Shown in pieces: positions 33,885 through 39,423 of a stretch of 39,423 bases of DNA. The stretch's first letter is position 1, and each line of letters opens with the position of its first letter. The stretch comes from Bacteroidales bacterium (GTDB lineage Bacteria; Bacteroidota; Bacteroidia; Bacteroidales; F082), in the NCBI GenBank assembly GCA_023229245.1, contig JALNZU010000029.1, positions 1 through 39,423 of the forward strand. The letters are read 5' to 3'. The notes under the pieces are model-generated. The model saw nothing but the letters and a program-made list of their open reading frames with translations. It did no database searches and was not told the DNA's origin. Both the position numbers and the translations under genes were made by a program.

Positions 33885-36800
33885 ATGAAAAAATTTACTG
33901 TATTACTAAGTATTATCTTATTGTCGATATTCTCCTATGGGCATAATTGGATATCTATCTCCAGTGAGCAGGCCACTCCTATTCAACAAAGGCTTTTGTA
34001 TTCTAGCGAGGAAAGCATCGGTATTCAATTTCAGATCAGTGGTTTTTATACCAATCATGTTACTACTCCTAAAGGTAAAGAGGTCATAATCAGTGTACCA
34101 TCTATGGTATCGCTTGCTGAAGCCGGTGCACCTGACCTTCCAAAATATGCTGTATCTTCTATCATAGGTGACCACGCCCTGATGGAGGTCGTCATAACTC
34201 AATCGGAATATACTGATTTTGAAGATATGGATATAGCGCCTTCTAAAGGTGATTTTTCCAGAAAGATTGATCCTCAGACAGTTCCTTACACCTATGGTGA
34301 AATGTATTCAGCGGATACTTTTTATCCTGCTTTACAGGCCGAACTGCAAACACCCTACATCCTCAGAAACTTCAGAGGGCAAGCTGTAACCATCATGCCG
34401 TTTGCATATAATCCGATTACTAAAATCCTGCGCGTATACCACAACATCACCGTTGAGCTAAGAAAAACAGGTGAAGGTGGTGATAACCAAATGGTACGCA
34501 TGAACGACATCATCAAGGAAGACCCTGAATTTAAAAATATTTATAGCCGTCATTTTATCAATTTTCAAGCATCGCAAAGCCGTTATCCTATCCTTGAAGA
34601 AGAAGGCAACTTGTTGATCATCAGCTATGGTCCTTTTATGGATGCCGTACAACCTTTAGTAGATTGGAAAAAGACGATTGGTCGGCCAACCGAAATGGTT
34701 GATGTGGCAAGTTTAGGTACTACTCCACAAGCTATTAAGGATTATGTAACCAATTATTACAACACTCATGGACTGACACATCTGCTGCTTGTTGGTGACC
34801 ATCAGCAAGTCCCAAGCTATAATAATACCAGCTCGGGAGGATATTCCGACTACTATTATGGGTATTTAGCCGGCAACGATTCATATAATGAAGTCTTTGT
34901 AGGTCGTTTTTCAGCTGAAAATATTACGCATGTACAAACGCAGGTTCAAAAAGTGATCACCTATGAACGCGACCTTGATCAAAGTGCTACATGGCTGAAT
35001 ATCGGAGTTGGTGTAGCACGTAACGAAGGTGCCGGAGGTGGACATAACGGAGGTGAATCGGACTATCAGCATATGGATTATATACGCGACAGCCTGCTTA
35101 ACTTCACCTATGAAACAGTTTACAGAGAATATGATGGAAACGTACCCGGATTACCAAACACTACTGCTGCACAAATATCACAACGCATTAATGCAGGTAC
35201 CACTATCATTAATTACTGTAATCACGGTTCACAAAATAGTTGGAGTGTAGCCAATTACTCCAGTTCGCACGTCAATGCACTTACCAATACCGACAGATGG
35301 CCTATCGTATGGTCGGTAGCTTGCGACAACGGGCGATTCACAAGTGGCGATTGCTTTGCCGAAGCATGGATGCGAGCTACACATAACGGACAACCAGCAG
35401 GAGCCATAGGAACTATGATGTCGTGGATATCACAACCATGGCAGGCACCTATGACAGGACAAGATGAGATGGTTACTATCCTGGTAGAAGGTTATGGCAA
35501 CAATATCAAGCGTACCTTAGGCGGCACCTCAATCAACGGTAGCATGAAAATGATTGACCTGCACGGCTCTTCAGGAAGAAGCACACACGACACATGGATA
35601 CTGTTTGGCGACCCCACATTGACCCTACGCACTGCGCCTCCCGAACCAATAGCAGTTAACCACCTGCCTGCAATATTCCTTGGAATGAACGAACTCACAG
35701 TTGATGCCGATGCCGAAGATGCAATCGTAAGCCTTACCATCGATGGTGAAATAATCGGAACAGGGATGATACAAGATGGAAGCACAACCATCAGTTTCCC
35801 ACCTCTGAATAATGTAGGAGTACTGAAAATTGCCGTCTTTGGGTTTAACAAAGTCACCTATATAGAAGAAATTGAGATCATTCCGGCATCAGGTCCTTTT
35901 GTAGCTTATCTGTCTAATATGGTTAACGGAGCAGAAGGCGGACAAGTGCATTACGGCACTGATGTTACTCTGGGAGTACAGTTAAAAAACTTAGGAGTAG
36001 AACCCGCATCCAACGTACTAGTAACATTGACTACTGACTCACCCTACGTTACTATCACTAATGGGACGGCAAACTATGGGACTATACAACCTGATCAGAT
36101 CGTATTGATCGAAGATGCTTTCGCATTCACTCTCAGCGATGAGGTACCCAACAACACTAAGCTTCCATTTGAATTAACAATCACAGCAGACGAAGATAAT
36201 TGGGAAAGCAGTTTCAACCTTACTGCATTGGCTCCTGCTTTTACGATTGGCACATACAGTGTATCCGATCCTACAGGTAATGGCAACGGCCGGTTAGACC
36301 CAGGCGAGACAGCCGATATCATCGTTCAGTTTGCCAACGAAGGGATGAGTCAGGCAATGGATGCAGTAGCAGAAATCGTATTCGACAACCCATATATCAC
36401 TATTAATAGTGCAAGCTTTGAAGTTGGAGATATAGCTGCCGGCAGCTCAGCTACCGCTAGTTTCAATATCACAGTCAGTGGCAATGCTCCCATAGGTCAG
36501 GCAGCAGAGTTTTTGTTTAGCCTGCAAGCAGGTGCTTATACAGCCGAAAAATCGTTTGTCACAAAAATCGGCTTGATCTTGGACGACTTTGAAACAGGTA
36601 ATTTCTCGGCATTCCCATATACCTTTGGAGGTAATCAGCCCTGGAACATAACCCTGATGGGTGCATATGAAGGAACCTACTGTGCCAAATCAGGGAATAT
36701 CACTCATAGCCAGTCATCACAACTGATACTTGAGTACGAGGCAAGTGCCAACGACAGCATCTCTTTCTACAGAAAGGTGTCATCAGAATCAGGTTATGAC

Positions 36801-38312
36801 TTCCTGCGTTTCTATATTGACAATGTTAAAGTAGGCGAATGGGCTGGTACTATCGGATGGGATAGGGTTGCCTATCCTGTTGCTCAGGGAAATCATACTT
36901 TCAAATGGGAATATGTGAAAGACTTCATGGTGAGCAGTGGCGACGATTGTGCATGGATAGATTATATCGTTTTCCCTCCTGCCTTAGTTACTACAGGATG
37001 GGCCGGAAACAATGCTGCCATATGTGCCGGAGAATCCTATCAGCTTGATGGGAGTGCGACAAATTACAACAGCTTTGTCTGGACTACATCAGGAAGCGGA
37101 ACTTTTAGCAATCCGAACATACTGAATCCTATCTATACTCCAAGTGAAGCTGATATATCCGATAAAAGTGTTGAACTCACCCTGAGCGTACACGGTAGCT
37201 CAACTACTGTTGAAAGCTCTCTTACACTGAATATCAATCCAATGCCTGAAGTTTTTGCTGGCAATAATATTGAGACTTGTCCTGAGATGGAAATAGAACT
37301 GAATCAGGCTACTGCCACCGATTATATCAGCCTCACGTGGTTCAGCACCGGAAGTGGTGAATTCAGTGATCCGGCTAACCTACAAACAACCTATTTCCCA
37401 AGTGAGGAGGATTATGTTGCCGGCACTGTTATACTTACATTGGAAGCCGAAGGAATAGGAAGCTGCGGCAACTCAAGCAGTGAGTTAGAAGTACATTTCC
37501 TCGACAAGCCTACTGCAGCCCTTAGCGGTAATCAGCAGCTGTGTGAAGGTACAGCAGCAGAGCTTACCGTTGAACTAACCGGCCTTGCACCCTGGACAAT
37601 AGTGTTAGCCGATGATCAGGGTAGCTTCGATATACCTGCCACACCTTATAGCATACAGCTATACCCACAGGAAAATATCACTTATTCTATAGTTGAAGTT
37701 ACCGATGCCAACGGATGCGTCAACTCTGGAAATGGTCAAGCTGTTGTTGAACTGATAGATATACCGATACAGACTATGATAGTTTCAGCACCTGATACAG
37801 TAGACTTCGCCTATACTATCAGTAGTGAGATCACTGTTGAAGAAGTGGCTTTTGCAACAAGCTATTCGTATATGATAGAGCCGGAAACAGCAGCTACTAT
37901 AAGCGGAGAAGGTAGTACAGCTATATTAAGCTGGAACAGCGAGTTCACCGGAGAGGTCAAAGTATATGCTGCTGCTGTCAATGAGTGTGGTCAAAGCGAT
38001 TGGTCGGAGCCGGCTACTATCTTTGTAATTAATACGGTGGGTGTGATGGAACAGCAGTCGCTCAGTCTGAACTTGTATCCTAACCCTTCTACAGGTGTGA
38101 TCTTTATGGAGTTGAACCAACTGAGATCACCTGAACTACAGATTACAGTGATTAACAATACAGGAATCAAGGTATATGAAGAACAGAGTATAGCCATCGG
38201 AAAACAATATAGAGGAACACTACAGCTAGATCAACTGCCTAAAGGCATCTACCTGCTCAGGATTGAAAATGGCAAAACCACTATCACGAAACGTATTGCC
38301 ATCCACAGATAA
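33885..38312 (+). CDS. Gingipain-R-like secreted cysteine protease (C25) with T9SS sorting domain
   Basis: A 1475-residue exported peptidase. Signal peptide about 1-19. The propeptide ends at Arg233-Tyr234 (SRYPILEEE), matching the Arg-Tyr activation site of RgpB. The catalytic domain (234-585) follows RgpB throughout, for example LLVGDH, GNDSYNEVFVGRFS and GQDEM. Glu381, His447 and Cys480 match the RgpB triad Glu152, His211 and Cys244 (His-Cys spacing 33 in both). Asp393 in GESD matches Asp163, which binds the substrate Arg, so cleavage after Arg is predicted. Cys445 lies two before the catalytic His. Then an IgSF domain (588-668), two CARDB-like domains (670-895; GNGNGRLDPGE), a jelly-roll domain (899-1030), several Ig/PKD-like repeats with paired Cys (1039-1385), and a sorting domain (about 1393-1475; YPNPSTG, LPKGIYLLRIE). 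Confidence 0.93.
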   Translation: MKKFTVLLSIILLSIFSYGHNWISISSEQATPIQQRLLYSSEESIGIQFQISGFYTNHVTTPKGKEVIISVPSMVSLAEAGAPDLPKYAVSSIIGDHALMEVVITQSEYTDFEDMDIAPSKGDFSRKIDPQTVPYTYGEMYSADTFYPALQAELQTPYILRNFRGQAVTIMPFAYNPITKILRVYHNITVELRKTGEGGDNQMVRMNDIIKEDPEFKNIYSRHFINFQASQSRYPILEEEGNLLIISYGPFMDAVQPLVDWKKTIGRPTEMVDVASLGTTPQAIKDYVTNYYNTHGLTHLLLVGDHQQVPSYNNTSSGGYSDYYYGYLAGNDSYNEVFVGRFSAENITHVQTQVQKVITYERDLDQSATWLNIGVGVARNEGAGGGHNGGESDYQHMDYIRDSLLNFTYETVYREYDGNVPGLPNTTAAQISQRINAGTTIINYCNHGSQNSWSVANYSSSHVNALTNTDRWPIVWSVACDNGRFTSGDCFAEAWMRATHNGQPAGAIGTMMSWISQPWQAPMTGQDEMVTILVEGYGNNIKRTLGGTSINGSMKMIDLHGSSGRSTHDTWILFGDPTLTLRTAPPEPIAVNHLPAIFLGMNELTVDADAEDAIVSLTIDGEIIGTGMIQDGSTTISFPPLNNVGVLKIAVFGFNKVTYIEEIEIIPASGPFVAYLSNMVNGAEGGQVHYGTDVTLGVQLKNLGVEPASNVLVTLTTDSPYVTITNGTANYGTIQPDQIVLIEDAFAFTLSDEVPNNTKLPFELTITADEDNWESSFNLTALAPAFTIGTYSVSDPTGNGNGRLDPGETADIIVQFANEGMSQAMDAVAEIVFDNPYITINSASFEVGDIAAGSSATASFNITVSGNAPIGQAAEFLFSLQAGAYTAEKSFVTKIGLILDDFETGNFSAFPYTFGGNQPWNITLMGAYEGTYCAKSGNITHSQSSQLILEYEASANDSISFYRKVSSESGYDFLRFYIDNVKVGEWAGTIGWDRVAYPVAQGNHTFKWEYVKDFMVSSGDDCAWIDYIVFPPALVTTGWAGNNAAICAGESYQLDGSATNYNSFVWTTSGSGTFSNPNILNPIYTPSEADISDKSVELTLSVHGSSTTVESSLTLNINPMPEVFAGNNIETCPEMEIELNQATATDYISLTWFSTGSGEFSDPANLQTTYFPSEEDYVAGTVILTLEAEGIGSCGNSSSELEVHFLDKPTAALSGNQQLCEGTAAELTVELTGLAPWTIVLADDQGSFDIPATPYSIQLYPQENITYSIVEVTDANGCVNSGNGQAVVELIDIPIQTMIVSAPDTVDFAYTISSEITVEEVAFATSYSYMIEPETAATISGEGSTAILSWNSEFTGEVKVYAAAVNECGQSDWSEPATIFVINTVGVMEQQSLSLNLYPNPSTGVIFMELNQLRSPELQITVINNTGIKVYEEQSIAIGKQYRGTLQLDQLPKGIYLLRIENGKTTITKRIAIHR

Positions 38313-38333
38313 GACGCTGATAACTCATCTATC

Positions 38334-38361
38334 AAAGGCAGCCTATATGGGCTGCCTTTTT
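38334..38361 (+). terminator. Intrinsic terminator after the gingipain-R-like gene
   Basis: AAAGGCAGCC (38334-38343) pairs with GGCTGCCTTT (38350-38359), loop of 6 nt, T-run on the 3' side. A clear intrinsic terminator 21 nt past the stop. Confidence 0.85.
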
Positions 38362-38408
38362 CCTGACTTCCGCACATCTTCCTGTTTTGTGCAAGGTATG
38401 ACCTGCTT

Positions 38409-38888
38409 TTAAATTTTCATTTCAAGTAGTTGAGTTTGCTTTTGAGTAGGATTAAAAATTTTAGTCTTGCCAAACTGTGATTTTGACAGAACATGGCACA
38501 GTTGGCTTATTTCCATAATTTCATTGATGACTTTTTCAGTTGACAAGGTAATGTTGTGTATGCTCATCAATCTTGCAAATTCCTTGTAAACTGAGTATGC
38601 AGCAAAACAGATACAAATGTGAGCTTCAACCCTGTTTCTTAAACGATGATGTACCGGACGGGTCTTTAAATCGGTTTTTGTTATGCGGAATGCTTTTTCA
38701 ATATTCCACAACAAGATGTAATTTTCAATACTCTGAATGTAGTTGAACTCAGTATTGGTAACATATTCTTTCAAGCCCTCCCAAATACCACCTGCATTGT
38801 ATTTTTCATAATCGAAAACAATGGATGGATCCATGTTTTTCTACGATAACAAAGTTAGATCGGCCACAACAATTAGCTTGTCGATGCC
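38409..38888 (-). pseudogene. Decayed IS transposase, C-terminal part (IS4/IS1634-type)
   Basis: The last 141 residues are open (38409-38834) and contain WNIEKAFRITKTDL, the region with the third catalytic acid (Glu) of IS4-group DDE transposases, then RPVHHRLRNRVEAHICICF and AYSVYKEF, typical of the IS1634-type C-terminus. Upstream in the same frame, read through a TAG at 38843-38841, the reading gives GIDKLIVVADLTLLS, the strand with a catalytic Asp in the family (usually VVADAG). The frame breaks further up, and no N-terminal third is seen. So this is a remnant with an in-frame stop, not a gene. I did not find terminal inverted repeats. The gap 38889-39170 holds no gene that I can support. 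Confidence 0.8.
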
Positions 38889-39170
38889 AAACAACGAATG
38901 GGAACCCGTAACTGCTACTATCCCCAAAAAAAATGTCTTTTAATCAATGCAGTGACAAGATAAATGTACTGTTGCACTTTATAATTTTTTCAAAAATTTT
39001 GTCCGTTTTTCTAAACGAGCTTTCAATTATTTTCATAATTTGTCATCGCAATAACGGTTGAAACCATTTGTACAATTAGTGTACTTGAGTTAGCAACTAC
39101 CTATTAAATCTAAATTAGCACTGTAACAAGGCGCTGTCAATGATGTTTTAACAAATTAAAATGAACGGTT

Positions 39171-39329
39171 ATGAAAAGAGAGTTATCCAAAGTTTTTACT
39201 TTGTTTCTTATATTAACAGCATGTATTAGCTGTAAAAAAGAACAACCAACCAACGATGTTCCAGTTTTAACCACCTTTGAAATTTATATGATTACCGGAG
39301 TAATGGACATTTTTGATGCTTTTTTTTAA
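39171..39329 (+). pseudogene. Truncated lipoprotein gene, cut by an insertion
   Basis: A 52-codon frame starts with a lipoprotein signal (KRELSKVFTLFLILTAC), with candidate lipobox cysteines at 18 and 21, then KKEQPTNDVPVLTTFEIYMITG. The segment PVLTT..E..MITG resembles the mature start of large Bacteroidota surface lipoproteins that continue with Ig-like or Fibrobacter-paralogue repeats. Here it runs instead into VMDIFDAFF and stops, exactly where the TGGACATTTTT repeats begin. So the gene was probably interrupted by an insertion sequence. Confidence 0.65.
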
Positions 39330-39423
39330 ACGATGTGTTTAAGTGGACATTTTTAATGCTATTTATTTTTATCCTTTTGTTGGATAAAAAGTTTTTATAC
39401 AGACTTTTGTTCTGTCTGTCTAA
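39304..39423. mobile_element. Probable insertion sequence end, running off the window
   Basis: Two copies of TGGACATTTTTRATGCT (39304-39320 and 39344-39360), 16 of 17 bases identical and 40 bp apart, lie right where the lipoprotein frame is broken. Multiple short direct repeats near a TG-starting terminus are typical of IS21-family ends. The hairpin TTTTTATCC/GGATAAAAA (39366-39374, 39382-39390) follows. The transposase would lie beyond the window, so the family is an inference. Confidence 0.5.

Noticed and set aside
38409..38834. Transposase fragment as an intact 141-residue gene
   Set aside because: The same frame continues upstream through a TAG into a conserved transposase strand, so it is a remnant and its ATG is just an internal Met.
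1..39423. tRNA, rRNA or CRISPR array
   Set aside because: No cloverleaf with a GTTCRANYC arm, no rRNA-like stretch and no evenly spaced repeats were seen on either strand by eye.

Overview
The window reads as chromosomal DNA of a Bacteroidota bacterium, most likely Bacteroidales or a relative, with a type IX secretion system (T9SS). Four things point there. Many genes sit just downstream of the Bacteroidota -7 box TAnnTTTG (for example TATCTTTG before fabI and obgE). Two gene orders I know as typical of the phylum are present: bamD-rpoZ-coaBC-DUF4835-recN and hpt-adk-obgE. Three large secreted proteins end in T9SS-type C-terminal sorting domains. DUF4835 (PorD-like) is itself T9SS-linked. No species can be named from the sequence alone. 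I found no tRNA, rRNA or CRISPR array.

Layout. 1-4.1 kb (+): a strong hairpin, a DUF6913-like protein, dapA, and a secreted M14 zinc carboxypeptidase with PKD, CUB-like and sorting domains. 4.1-6.2 kb (-): a multi-pass membrane protein and an alpha-oxoamine synthase, a candidate for sphingolipid or sulfonolipid base synthesis. 6.3-12.2 kb (+): bamD, rpoZ, coaBC, two small AT-rich accessory genes, DUF4835 and recN. 12.3-15.8 kb (+): fabI, a 480-bp gap rich in inverted repeats, and a secreted M3-like metallopeptidase. 16-19.8 kb (-): a glycosyltransferase with a TTG start, a luciferase-like monooxygenase, and a D-serine dehydratase/D-threonine aldolase-like enzyme. 19.9-28.8 kb (+): an M16 peptidase, a small exported protein, an O-methyltransferase, hpt, an unusual tandem adenylate kinase, obgE, a TonB-C-like protein, a PAP2 phosphatase, an acyl-CoA dehydrogenase and an alpha/beta hydrolase. 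29.2-38.4 kb (+): two giant C25 peptidases in tandem. 38.4-39.4 kb: a decayed transposase, a truncated lipoprotein gene and what looks like an insertion sequence end running off the window.

The main discovery is the tandem pair of gingipain homologues. The first matches Porphyromonas gingivalis Kgp (lysine gingipain) through the whole catalytic domain. The second matches RgpB (arginine gingipain). Catalytic residues, the key S1-pocket acidic residues and the Arg activation sites at the propeptide boundary can all be placed. The first gene's pro-site ends in Arg, so the second enzyme could activate both. The M14 enzyme at 1.7-4.1 kb keeps the Asp and Gln that give B-type (C-terminal Lys/Arg) specificity, and resembles P. 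gingivalis CPG70. Together they would form a surface Lys/Arg-directed proteolytic chain, but in a genome context and with accessory domains different from P. gingivalis. A second unusual protein is the fused tandem adenylate kinase, whose second half has lost conserved acidic residues.
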